This document shows positions 1-6,408 of a DNA stretch of 27,027 nucleotides, in pieces. Every line of letters begins with the position of its first letter. Position 1 is the first letter of the stretch. This DNA is from JBBTVI01 sp038063315 (GTDB lineage Bacteria > Patescibacteriota > Minisyncoccia > Sungbacterales > HO2-52-23), in assembly GCA_038063315.1 (NCBI GenBank), contig JBBTVI010000025.1, positions 1 through 27,027 of the forward strand, in the 5' to 3' direction. A program made the position numbers and the translations under genes. The notes under the pieces were generated by a model that ran no database searches, was not told where the DNA came from, and worked only from the letters and a program-made list of their open reading frames with translations.

Positions 1-45
1 AGCAAGAACCTGGACCCCCGCCTCCGCGGGGGTGACAACAAAAAG
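1..45 (-). repeat. Copy A of the double-hairpin repeat (partial, inverted)
   Basis: Bases 6-39 are the reverse complement of the left arm of the repeat at 949-1029, 14143-14223 and 15875-15955: a GC-rich hairpin with a CCCCCGC/GCGGGGG stem next to CCAGGTTC. The window edge cuts off the other arm. The flank up to about 111 ends in TTGCTATG, which resembles the ends of copies C and D, so the full element may reach the hicB-like start. That extension is only suggestive. Confidence 0.75.
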
Positions 46-74
46 GCATTATTCACCAAACTCTGAGCAAGTAA

Positions 75-103
75 TTGACAAAATACTATAATTGAGTTAT
101 AAT
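75..103 (+). promoter_or_regulatory. Consensus sigma-70-type promoter of the hicBA-like operon
   Basis: A perfect TTGACA (75-80) and a perfect TATAAT (98-103) are separated by 17 nt. The ATG of the next gene is at 110, six nt after the -10 box, where transcription itself should start. The mRNA is therefore predicted to be leaderless, and no Shine-Dalgarno sequence is visible. Confidence 0.8.
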
Positions 104-109
104 TTTGCT

Positions 110-442
110 ATGAAAGAACTAAAAGATTTTTCAGAAAAAATTTTTCGGCTACTGTATCCGCATAAAAATCCTGCAATAGTCAAACGGGAATATGGCATTC
201 CGGAATCCCTTAATATCAATGTGCGCATCTCGGAGGATGGTTGGTTTATCGTTGACTCACCAGAACTTCCCGGATTGATTACACAGGCAAAGGATCATCA
301 GCAACTTATTGAAATGATCAATGATGCCGTTTTGACTTATTTTGATGTTCCGAGAAAAGAAGCGGATATTATTTATGACCGGCTGAATTTTGGAAATCAG
401 ACAGTACAGTATCGGGTCAAAGCGCAAACCCAAACAGCTTAA
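110..442 (+). CDS. HicB-like antitoxin
   Basis: A protein of 110 residues with the small HicB fold: a beta-strand rich N-terminal half, the stretch EDGWFIVDSPELPG at about residues 39-52, and a helix after it (QLIEMINDAVLTYF). HicB antitoxins bind and neutralise HicA mRNA interferases and usually repress their own operon. I start at ATG 110 because a TTG at 92 would lie inside the promoter. The next frame, 15 nt downstream, is a broken HicA-like toxin, so the order is antitoxin first. The gene looks intact and is AT-rich compared with the glycan genes. There is no obvious C-terminal DNA-binding domain, so autoregulation is uncertain. Confidence 0.8.
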   Translation: MKELKDFSEKIFRLLYPHKNPAIVKREYGIPESLNINVRISEDGWFIVDSPELPGLITQAKDHQQLIEMINDAVLTYFDVPRKEADIIYDRLNFGNQTVQYRVKAQTQTA

Positions 443-457
443 TCCGGTTTCTGTTGT

Positions 458-730
458 ATGAGCGATTTCAACTTTAACCGGAAACAATGCATTAGGGCAT
501 TGAGGAAGTTGGATTTTACTTTATAAAATAAGCGATCCGGTATTCATGACAAATATGTCCCGCCTCAAACAATTGCGCGTCTGTTATTATCCACACAGCC
601 GCATTTTATTATGATTCCCAGACACAACGAGCTCCGTTGCCAACCGGAAATTCTATCGGAGTTAAGAAAGATGGGCGGAGACTCCCTGTTGGCGGCATTC
701 AAGAGCTACATCAATAAAAATCGTGCATAA
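458..730 (+). pseudogene. HicA-like toxin interrupted by an in-frame TAA
   Basis: Reading from ATG 458, the frame begins MSDFNFNRKQCIRALRKL and meets a TAA at 524-526 (codon 23). The same frame then continues to a stop at 728-730 with HicA-like features: HDKYVPP, HFIMIPRHNELRCQPEI and ELRKMGG. HicA toxins are small double-stranded-RNA-binding-fold ribonucleases that pair with HicB. The catalytic-type histidine (HDK, in the position of the usual G-S-H-x) lies downstream of the stop. One base change (for example GAA to TAA) explains the break. No in-frame restart with a good ribosome site is visible, so the toxin is probably inactive while its antitoxin survives. Confidence 0.75.
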
Positions 731-785
731 AGACCGCTTCGTTCACGACGAAATTTTCGTAGATTCCGAAGCGGATCTTTTTTTC
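729..785 (+). terminator. Rho-independent terminator after the hicBA remnant
   Basis: A long imperfect hairpin begins at the hicA stop: CCGCTTCG (734-741) pairs with CGAAGCGG (767-774). An inner ACGAAA/TTTCGT stem forms the apical part, and a run of seven T follows at 778-784. Confidence 0.75.
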
Positions 786-948
786 ATATTATATGGTGTA
801 GCCGTAAAAAATTTCTTTGAAGCATTGTCCAGCGCACGGGTTTTTCGCGTCTTGATGGCGGATCCGTCACCGTCCCCGAAAGCGGCACAGTCTCGCACCG
901 TTTCTTATGGCGGGTGTTTAGGAAGTGAGTTTTTCTCTACGCTTTTTC
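786..948. other. Intergenic stretch with no supported gene
   Basis: A 114-codon open frame crosses this stretch, but it starts inside the terminator, runs through the repeat and matches no family I recognise. I see no RNA gene here. The last bases before 949 (TTCTCTACG) may be a decayed left flank of repeat copy B. Confidence 0.5.
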
Positions 949-1065
949 TGTCACCCCCGCGAAGGCGGGGGTCCAGGTTCTGCCTTATCAAAGAGGGAAA
1001 TCCGGATTCCCGCCTGCGCGGGAATGACAGAAAAAAGAGACGTTTTGTTTTAATATGGCTATATT
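949..1065 (+). repeat. Copy B of the double-hairpin repeat
   Basis: The core 949-1029 is 81 nt, the same length as copies C and D. TGTCA opens it and TGACA closes it. The first hairpin is CCCCCGC/GCGGGGG and the second TTCCCGC/GCGGGAA. The two arms are also imperfect inverted repeats of each other, so either two small hairpins or one long one can form. A conserved AT-rich tail containing TTTTGTTTTAATATGGCTAT follows to about 1065. The left terminal repeat seen in C and D is not recognisable. Confidence 0.8.
1037..1065 (+). promoter_or_regulatory. Promoter-like tail of repeat copy B
   Basis: GAGACG (1037-1042) and TATATT (1060-1065) are 17 nt apart. The -10 match is good and the -35 match weak. 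The start codon at 1077 lies 11 nt after the -10 box. The same tail precedes genes after copies C and D. Confidence 0.45.
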
Positions 1066-1076
1066 AAATTAAATCC

Positions 1077-1853
1077 ATGAAGTGGGGTATTTGCAAACTT
1101 TGTCTCCAAGAAAAAAATCTATGCAGAGAATCGCATATCATCCCAAAATTTCACTATAAGTTTTTATACGGACAAAATCATCATTTGGTACTTTTAAATT
1201 CTGAGAGGAAAGAGGACAAACACAATAGTGAATACGAAGGTAATATCCTTTGTCAGTTGTGTGAGCATGAGACTCTTGGCAAACTAGACAATTATGCGGC
1301 TAGACTCATTGATGATCTCTTTACGACTCAAAGATTTTTTCGTTCCGAGCAAATTGATGGGCGAGACTTTCTTGTTATAGAAAATAATCCTGAGTACGAT
1401 TATCAACGCCTTAAGCTTTTTTTATTGTCTTTGCTTTGGCGCGCCAGCATTTCTTCGCGGCCTTTCTTTCAAACAATTAAACTTGACCATAAAATAGAGG
1501 AGGATATAAGGTTGATGGTTTTAAAGAGTGACCCAGGAGAGCCATCAAAATATTCTTGTTTTATAAACTTGCCGCCATTTAGTATTCTTTCGAATGGCGA
1601 GCGTGTCTTCTCTACACTTCATATGCCTGTGAGATCGCCTCGGCACATAAAAAAAGATGAGTTTGAGGCTTATGAGTTTGTCATAGAAGGTGTGCATTAT
1701 TATTTTTTAATTTCCCACCCGAAAACAAGGAATGTAGTTCCAGGCGTGGGAAAGAAGAAACTCTCTATTGGATTTGCTCGTATTCAGGATCAAGAGGAAC
1801 TGATTTGGGAATCTATACAAATGATTCGCAATTTTAAGTCTAAGATGAGATAG
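1077..1853 (+). CDS. Zinc-finger/HNH-like protein with an SHIIP motif
   Basis: A protein of 258 residues with paired cysteines C6-x2-C9, the motif SHIIP at residues 19-23, and a second pair C59-x2-C62 followed by E. This spacing suggests a treble-clef zinc site of the kind found in HNH-type nucleases. The S-H-I-I-P signature is known to me from a widespread family of uncharacterised proteins often found near mobile or defence genes. The rest of the protein has no motif I recognise. The gene is strikingly AT-rich compared with the glycan genes and sits between repeat copy B and an unrelated gene, which points to horizontal gain. Nuclease activity is an inference only. No Shine-Dalgarno site is evident. 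Confidence 0.6.
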   Translation: MKWGICKLCLQEKNLCRESHIIPKFHYKFLYGQNHHLVLLNSERKEDKHNSEYEGNILCQLCEHETLGKLDNYAARLIDDLFTTQRFFRSEQIDGRDFLVIENNPEYDYQRLKLFLLSLLWRASISSRPFFQTIKLDHKIEEDIRLMVLKSDPGEPSKYSCFINLPPFSILSNGERVFSTLHMPVRSPRHIKKDEFEAYEFVIEGVHYYFLISHPKTRNVVPGVGKKKLSIGFARIQDQEELIWESIQMIRNFKSKMR

Positions 1854-1882
1854 TTTTGTCCAAGATTAATAATGTAGCAATT

Positions 1883-3136
1883 ATGAATCTAACCAACCGC
1901 GAATTTCTCGCCGCAAAAGCCCAGGAAATCATTGCCCTTTCAAAAAAGTTCTTGACGAACAAGGACGGGATTTTGATTCGCGGAGTAGATACGAAGAAAA
2001 ACATTGTTTTTCCGCAACCGCTTATTGATGAGCTCGGTGATTTTCTTCCGTTCTTTGCGTATTTCGGAGACGAGGAGACGTGTGTGCGGCATCTCCGGTA
2101 TACAAAAGAGCATCCGCCGCGTTTTTCGCGCGCGTTTAGCTACACGGATTTGCTCTTGGGCCTCGCGTGGTATCGCGCGGTCGGCAAGGAAAAAAATTTC
2201 GCGCGTTCACTTGGCGATGGGATTCTGAAAAGCGTGGTTAAAAAACATTTCGGGCGCTTCCCGGGTTCTTATGTTTTTTCCGGCAGAGTGTTGCCGATTT
2301 TTAATACTCAGGACAGCACGTTTCTTGAGATTTTTACGGAATGGCATCGCTCGACACGCGATCCATTCTATCTTGAAGAGGCAAGGCGCCTCTTCGCGTT
2401 TTTGACCGCGAACCCGTTTTTTCAAAAAAGGGGATTGTTGCCGGAATGTATCATTACGTTTCCTTTATTAAAACCCGGTGCGTATCTTCGGCCAAAAAAA
2501 TTTCTCCGGCCGCGCATCATGAAGCATAATACGAATTTCGGATTCGGCCTGCTCGATTTATGGCGCGTCGCTCCTGATCCAAAAATAAAAGACGCATTTC
2601 ATCATCTGTTTGAAGGACTGGATCGGCATACCGTTGAGGACGGCGGGGTGCGGAATTATCCTGATGAGCGTTCGGCTCCGGCGGATCTTGTTTCATCGTT
2701 TGCGGTTGCGGATCTGATGGCGGACGGCTTTTTTGTTTTTCACGATTCGCGGTATCTTGAATTTTCGAAGCGCGTCGCGGAGTATTGGATAATGCGCCAA
2801 TCAAATACAACCGGGCTTTTTCCCAAAGAGGACGGCTCGCGCCTGAGTTATCTCGATAACGAGACCGACATGGCGATTGTGCTTTTCAAACTGTGGGAGC
2901 TCACCGGAGAGCAGCGCTACCATGAGTCCGCGGAGCGCGCTCTTGGGGGAATTTTGACGCATCACAAAGGCGAGCGCGGTTATGTGCTTGAAGTTGATAT
3001 TGCCTCCGGCGCGCATAACGACGCGGAGTATAAGACAAAGTTCAACACATTGCTTTTGAAGCCGCTGATCTATCTCTTGTCCGGAAAAAAGATATATGGG
3101 GACGAGACGATTTATATGCTAATGAAGGATCGGTGA
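1883..3136 (+). CDS. Six-hairpin glycosidase-like protein
   Basis: A soluble protein of 417 residues with helix-pair repeats typical of an (alpha/alpha)6 barrel. Recurrent aromatic and acidic motifs include LLLGLAWYRAVG, GFGLLDLWRVA, DGGVRNYPDE and DNETDMAIVLFKLWELTG. Families with this fold include glycoside hydrolases, sugar epimerases and lyases, so a role in trimming or remodelling glycans is plausible. I cannot assign the catalytic residues or substrate. ATG 1883 is preferred over an in-frame TTG at 1856 because the TTG lies only two bases after the previous stop and has no ribosome site. There is no signal peptide, so action in the cytoplasm is likely. Confidence 0.55.
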   Translation: MNLTNREFLAAKAQEIIALSKKFLTNKDGILIRGVDTKKNIVFPQPLIDELGDFLPFFAYFGDEETCVRHLRYTKEHPPRFSRAFSYTDLLLGLAWYRAVGKEKNFARSLGDGILKSVVKKHFGRFPGSYVFSGRVLPIFNTQDSTFLEIFTEWHRSTRDPFYLEEARRLFAFLTANPFFQKRGLLPECIITFPLLKPGAYLRPKKFLRPRIMKHNTNFGFGLLDLWRVAPDPKIKDAFHHLFEGLDRHTVEDGGVRNYPDERSAPADLVSSFAVADLMADGFFVFHDSRYLEFSKRVAEYWIMRQSNTTGLFPKEDGSRLSYLDNETDMAIVLFKLWELTGEQRYHESAERALGGILTHHKGERGYVLEVDIASGAHNDAEYKTKFNTLLLKPLIYLLSGKKIYGDETIYMLMKDR

Positions 3137-3171
3137 TTTTGTGTTGAAATTTTTCCTCCATAAGCGTAAGA

Positions 3172-3177
3172 TATAAT
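3172..3177 (+). promoter_or_regulatory. -10 box (TATAAT) of the DUF433/PIN-like pair
   Basis: A perfect TATAAT ends two nt before ATG 3179... and four nt before ATG 3182 counting the intervening bases. A TTGAAA at 3144-3149 is 22 nt upstream, which is longer than ideal. This suggests a leaderless or nearly leaderless transcript. Confidence 0.5.
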
Positions 3178-3178
3178 C

Positions 3179-3406
3179 ATGATGACCACGCTTTTTGAAC
3201 ATATCACCGTTGATCCGGCGGTGCGATTCGGCAAGCCGGTGATTAAGGGTACGCGAGTGCCCGTGAATCTTATTGTCGGCAAAATCGCGGGAGGAATGCT
3301 GTCCGCCGATGTCGCTCGCGAATATGAACTGACCACCGAGCAGGTGCGTGCGGCGTTGAAATACGCAGCTCATCTGGTTGCGGAAGAAGAACTCGCACTG
3401 GCATGA
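3179..3406 (+). CDS. DUF433 family antitoxin
   Basis: A small protein of 75 residues that matches DUF433: ITVDPAVRFGKPVIKGTRVP at the N-terminus, then a helix-turn-helix-like half (LIVGKIAGGMLSADVAREY, LTTEQVRAALKYA). DUF433 proteins are the usual partners of PIN-like toxins and are thought to bind DNA and neutralise the toxin. The stop overlaps the next start as ATGA (3403-3406), so the two are translationally coupled. ATG 3182 is an equally possible start and would leave a four-base gap after the -10 box. Confidence 0.85.
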   Translation: MMTTLFEHITVDPAVRFGKPVIKGTRVPVNLIVGKIAGGMLSADVAREYELTTEQVRAALKYAAHLVAEEELALA

Positions 3407-3765
3407 AATTCGTCATTGATGAGGATTTACCTCGTTCAATCAGTGCGATGCTGCATGATCTCGGACACGAACCGCTCGATATCCGCGATTATGGTCTCCG
3501 AGGTATGCCTGACGAGCGGATTTTTGAATTCGCCCAGGAACAAAAAGCCGTTTTGATGACGGCGGATTTAGGTTTTGCGAATATTCTTTCTTTTCCTCCC
3601 GGCACTCATTGTGGCATTATCGTCCTTCGATTTCCAAACGAAATACCGACGTCTGAAATGGTCGCCATCGCCGCTCGTTTCCTCAAGAAAATTCCGTCTG
3701 ACAGTTTTTCCGGAAATCTTGTTATTATCACTCCGGCTCGCGCTCGTCTCCGGCGGCATATGTAG
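3403..3765 (+). CDS. DUF5615 PIN-like toxin
   Basis: A protein of 120 residues of the DUF5615 (PIN-like, Mut7-C related) family. It opens with MKFVIDEDLP, continues with GLRGMPDERIFEFA and holds the MTADLGFAN motif around residue 50. The acidic residues in these three segments match the metal-binding pocket of PIN-fold ribonucleases. It is coupled by a four-base overlap to the DUF433 antitoxin, the standard order for this type II toxin-antitoxin pair. All expected acidic motifs are present, so the pair looks intact. The RNA target cannot be told from sequence. Confidence 0.85.
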   Translation: MKFVIDEDLPRSISAMLHDLGHEPLDIRDYGLRGMPDERIFEFAQEQKAVLMTADLGFANILSFPPGTHCGIIVLRFPNEIPTSEMVAIAARFLKKIPSDSFSGNLVIITPARARLRRHM

Positions 3766-3781
3766 ATCGTGTTATTGATTC

Positions 3782-4441
3782 ATGCATCTTGATCCGAAAA
3801 AGGATTACGGATTTACGGTGGAGGGTATTTCCGATACGCAAGCATTACCCGCGTGGGACGCGTTTCGTCTGAAAAAAATACGGGAGATTTTTTTGACCTC
3901 TCAGCGCATTATTGATTTCGGCAATGCATCGCGCGGCCTCGCGGAACTTTTTGCGGATGATCTAAAAGGAAAGGAAAAAATCGGCGTGGATATTGATCAA
4001 GATACCAAGCCCGATGTTGTCGCGGATATTTGCGATCTTAAGATATTCGGCGATGCCAGCATTGACGGCATTATCTGCGTTTCGATTCTTGAGCATGTGT
4101 ACGATCCATTTCAGGCATGCCGCGAAATGCGCAGGATTTTGAAACCGGGCGGAAAACTTTTTCTTTATGTTCCGTGGATGTGGCGGTACCACGCGCCGGA
4201 TGACGGAGCGTATAAGGATTATTTTCGTTTTTCGCGGGACGGGGTGCGCGAGCTGCTCAAAGGATTTTCCGATGTCGAGATTGTGCCCGTGCGCGGCAGG
4301 ATTGAGGCAGTGATGAATCTCGCGCCGCGCATCGGAAAGCGGTCGTTATTCTACCGCCTTTTCGGCGGACTGGTACGCCGCCTGGATCGCTATGACGATA
4401 AAAACCCGTCGGGGTTTAATGTCTATGCGGCAAAGGGATGA
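3782..4441 (+). CDS. Class I SAM-dependent methyltransferase
   Basis: A protein of 219 residues with a degenerate SAM-binding motif I (IIDFGNASRGLAELF, about residues 43-57), an acidic residue after strand 2 (IGVDIDQDTKPD), the segment IICVSILEHVYDPF at about residues 97-110, and ILKPGGKLFLYVP. This order is that of Methyltransf_11-type enzymes. Motif I has DFGNASRG instead of the common D-x-G-x-G-x-G, as in many SAM enzymes of glycan clusters. The acceptor is unknown; the nearby surface-glycan locus makes a sugar or lipid likely. The last 30 residues are basic. Confidence 0.8.
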   Translation: MHLDPKKDYGFTVEGISDTQALPAWDAFRLKKIREIFLTSQRIIDFGNASRGLAELFADDLKGKEKIGVDIDQDTKPDVVADICDLKIFGDASIDGIICVSILEHVYDPFQACREMRRILKPGGKLFLYVPWMWRYHAPDDGAYKDYFRFSRDGVRELLKGFSDVEIVPVRGRIEAVMNLAPRIGKRSLFYRLFGGLVRRLDRYDDKNPSGFNVYAAKG

Positions 4442-4491
4442 TCGCCGCATGCGGCCTCGCATTTGCCGTGGATTTTTGATAAGGTGGGATC

Positions 4492-4698
4492 ATGGCATGG
4501 GATTATAAAGAAGAAGAATACAACAAACAGGCGGCCGCTGATCCGGTCTGGAAGCTCGAGCGGCTTATTTTGTATGGTTTGCGCGGTCAGCGTCTTGATC
4601 GTGATCTGGTCAAGCGTCATCTCAATGAATTGAAAATCCCTCCGGAGCGCCGCATGCTTCTGGAACTTCTTTTGTATGGAGTCATCTCTACTAACTGA
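4492..4698 (+). CDS. Small protein overlapping the AbiEii-like toxin (possible antitoxin)
   Basis: A protein of 68 residues, mostly helical and charged, with the repeated pattern LERLILYGL and LLELLLYG flanking a middle section that reads DLVKRHLNELKIPPERR. It overlaps the next gene by 23 bases, which implies coupling. In other genomes short proteins of this kind sit directly upstream of AbiEii-type nucleotidyltransferases, so an antitoxin or partner role is a reasonable guess. It lacks the winged-helix domain of the classical AbiEi antitoxin. A weak ribosome site, GGTGGGA, is seen about three bases before the ATG. Confidence 0.6.
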   Translation: MAWDYKEEEYNKQAAADPVWKLERLILYGLRGQRLDRDLVKRHLNELKIPPERRMLLELLLYGVISTN

Positions 4699-5335
4699 TG
4701 AACAGAAAACGATTTTGAAATGCGTTTTTGAGGAGCCGCGTCTCGGCGATTTTTATTTGTCCGGCGGCACCGCGCTCGCGGCGTTTCATCTCAGGCATCG
4801 CGTCTCCGATGATCTGGATTTTTTTTCGTATACGGAGGTTGACGGACAGTTTGTCCAAAACTTTACGGAAGCGCTGCGCCGGAAGATCGCGGCGCGTTCC
4901 GTGGCGTATGACAGATTGTATGACCGGCGTCTTTTTACCTTTATTTTGACGGCGGATCAAATATTGAAGATTGAATTTACGCACTATCCGTTTTTACAAC
5001 TGGAGCAGCCGGAAACTCACGACGGAATTCGCGTTGACGGCAAGCGCGATCTTGCCGCGAATAAATTGATGACGATGTTGGATCGCTTCGACCCAAAGGA
5101 TTTTGTGGATCTCTACTTCTTGCTCGAGGAGCGACCACTCGCCGATATGGTTAAAGATGCGGAGACGAAATTTTTGAAGACCATAGACCCGGTTTTTCTG
5201 GGCGGTGAGCTGCTGAAGGCGCGGCGCATCGTGGGCCTCCCGCGTATGATCAAACCCCTTTCGGTCAAAACGGTAACTGATTTTTTTACGGAGCAAGCGC
5301 GATCATTGAAGAAGGATATTTTTTCCGAAGGATAA
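4676..5335 (+). CDS. AbiEii/AbiGii-like nucleotidyltransferase toxin
   Basis: A protein of 219 residues in the AbiEii/AbiGii toxin family (PF08843-type). The nucleotidyltransferase signature GGTALA is at about residues 30-35, followed by LRHRVSDDLDFFS, which supplies the two metal-binding aspartates (D-L-D). A later conserved block reads DLAANKLMTMLDRFDPKDFVDLYFLL. Members transfer nucleotides to tRNA or other targets and work with an antitoxin, in some cases in phage defence. Here the partner would be the short upstream gene. All key acidic residues are present, so the enzyme looks active. Confidence 0.85.
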   Translation: MESSLLTDEQKTILKCVFEEPRLGDFYLSGGTALAAFHLRHRVSDDLDFFSYTEVDGQFVQNFTEALRRKIAARSVAYDRLYDRRLFTFILTADQILKIEFTHYPFLQLEQPETHDGIRVDGKRDLAANKLMTMLDRFDPKDFVDLYFLLEERPLADMVKDAETKFLKTIDPVFLGGELLKARRIVGLPRMIKPLSVKTVTDFFTEQARSLKKDIFSEG

Positions 5336-5343
5336 GGCGAAAT

Positions 5344-5371
5344 TTGACAGCGGGCATCCGGCATATATATT
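5344..5371 (+). promoter_or_regulatory. Promoter ahead of a toxin-antitoxin scar
   Basis: A perfect TTGACA (5344-5349) and TATATT (5366-5371) are 16 nt apart. They precede the 42-codon fusion remnant at 5401, so the promoter has survived the loss of its operon. Confidence 0.65.
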
Positions 5372-5400
5372 TATCGTATCTACATTGCCTTTTTATCTCT

Positions 5401-5529
5401 ATGGCGACAAAAGTGCAAAAATGGGGCAACAGTTTAGCGACGGTTCGGCAGAACATGTCTTTCACGGATGCGGCATTGGTTTTTCTTTCCCGCAAATTTG
5501 GTGCCACGCTTGCAACATTTGATAAGTAG
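5401..5529 (+). pseudogene. MazE-type antitoxin N-terminus fused to a PIN-toxin C-terminus
   Basis: The 42-codon frame begins MATKVQKWGNSLA, the hallmark start of MazE/AbrB-fold antitoxins, then after VRQN changes to SFTDAALVFLSRKFGATLATFDK. That second part is the last conserved segment of PIN-domain (VapC-type) toxins: the D-A motif and the terminal T-x-D. About the last 60 residues of the antitoxin and the first 100 of the toxin are missing, so one internal deletion most simply explains it. The join is in frame. Neither part could keep its original activity. Confidence 0.75.
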
Positions 5530-5583
5530 CTGGAGCACGCAACGAAAATGAGTTTTTGATAACTGAGCGATCACCGCAAACTT

Positions 5584-6318
5584 ATGCGCATCAAAGAACT
5601 TCGCGCTTTATGCCAGTCCACCGCCCCCGCTCCGGAAAATGAAGCGGTGATGGGGCGTTTCTGCCGCGTTTTCTCCATTTATACGACGGCGGCATTTTTG
5701 AAAACGCGGATCACTCCGAATCAAATTACCGCAATAAGCGTCGGCTTTTTTTTCCTTGGGCTCGTGATGCTTTTCAACGGGTCATACACGGTGCGCGTGA
5801 TTGGGGCCATCACGGCGATTTTCTCCGTGATTCTGGACGGATCCGACGGCGAGGTCGCGCGGTTCCGGAAGAGTAAACGCGTCTCCGGCGGCGTCTATGC
5901 GGAGCCCGTGAGTCATGATATTCAGTATGGCCTGGGCTTTTTCCTCATCGGTATTGCGCTATGGTCTCATACCGGTTATGCGTCTTATATCATCCTGGGC
6001 AGTTACGCAAGCATCATTAAACTTTTGTACCGCTTCTTGGAGACGCGCTTCTGGTACGGATTCGTGCATGAGACACTCTCGCGCGAGGATATCGCGCGGG
6101 AGCGCTACGCGCATAAAAAAAAGCCGCTCCATATAAGAGCGGCGTATTGGATCAATAAAAACATCTACACTTCAGCGGCGCTTGTCGGGCCGCTCTTCGT
6201 ATTCACGGCGATCAACCGTCTGGACTTATTTCTCTGGATCTACGCAGTCGGGTTCACCGCGTTTTTCCTGTTACTTTTCGTGAAGCAGACCCGCCGGATT
6301 GCAAGGGAACGGCTTTGA
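5584..6318 (+). CDS. CDP-alcohol phosphotransferase, membrane bound
   Basis: A protein of 244 residues with several hydrophobic helices (about 47-65, 70-84, 116-128, 132-146, 190-206 and 214-232). The CDP-alcohol phosphotransferase signature is at residues 85-112: D85, D88-G89, A92-R93 and a Gly at 102 or 103. These enzymes move a phospho-alcohol from a CDP-alcohol to a membrane or soluble acceptor. The last two aspartates of the usual D-x2-D-G-x2-A-R-x8-G-x3-D-x3-D motif are not in place; allowing one extra residue they become E107 and H111, followed by D112. The next gene carries an inositol-phosphate-cytidylyltransferase-like domain, so the donor may be a CDP-cyclitol. No transcription terminator separates the two genes. 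Confidence 0.8.
   Translation: MRIKELRALCQSTAPAPENEAVMGRFCRVFSIYTTAAFLKTRITPNQITAISVGFFFLGLVMLFNGSYTVRVIGAITAIFSVILDGSDGEVARFRKSKRVSGGVYAEPVSHDIQYGLGFFLIGIALWSHTGYASYIILGSYASIIKLLYRFLETRFWYGFVHETLSREDIARERYAHKKKPLHIRAAYWINKNIYTSAALVGPLFVFTAINRLDLFLWIYAVGFTAFFLLLFVKQTRRIARERL
6115..6143 (-). terminator. Minus-strand intrinsic-terminator-like hairpin inside a gene
   Basis: GCCGCTC (6123-6129) and GAGCGGC (6137-6143) form a perfect 7-bp stem with a 7-nt loop. Eight A on the + strand (6115-6122) give a U8 tract on minus-strand RNA. It would stop antisense transcription through the CDP-alcohol phosphotransferase gene. No minus-strand gene is nearby, so it could also be chance. Confidence 0.4.
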
Positions 6319-6397
6319 GATATAGCCGCGTATTCGGGGTCCGCCATACGAAAGAGGAAGCCACGGGCGCTTGTAACCCTCTTAATGCCCGAAAAGT

Positions 6398-6403
6398 TAT
6401 ACT
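6398..6403 (+). promoter_or_regulatory. -10 box (TATACT) of the cyclase fusion gene
   Basis: TATACT ends five nt before ATG 6409, which predicts a leaderless mRNA. The best -35 candidate is TTGTAA at 6371-6376, 21 nt upstream. The box supports 6409 rather than the upstream in-frame ATG at 6385. Confidence 0.5.
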
Positions 6404-6408
6404 TTCGT

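Noticed and set aside
524..526. Reassigned TAA codon in the hicA-like frame
   Set aside because: TAA ends several intact genes here and appears in frame nowhere else, so a nonsense mutation is simpler.
723..1067. 114-codon + strand open frame
   Set aside because: It begins in a terminator and runs through repeat copy B; its C-terminal part is only the translated hairpin repeat.
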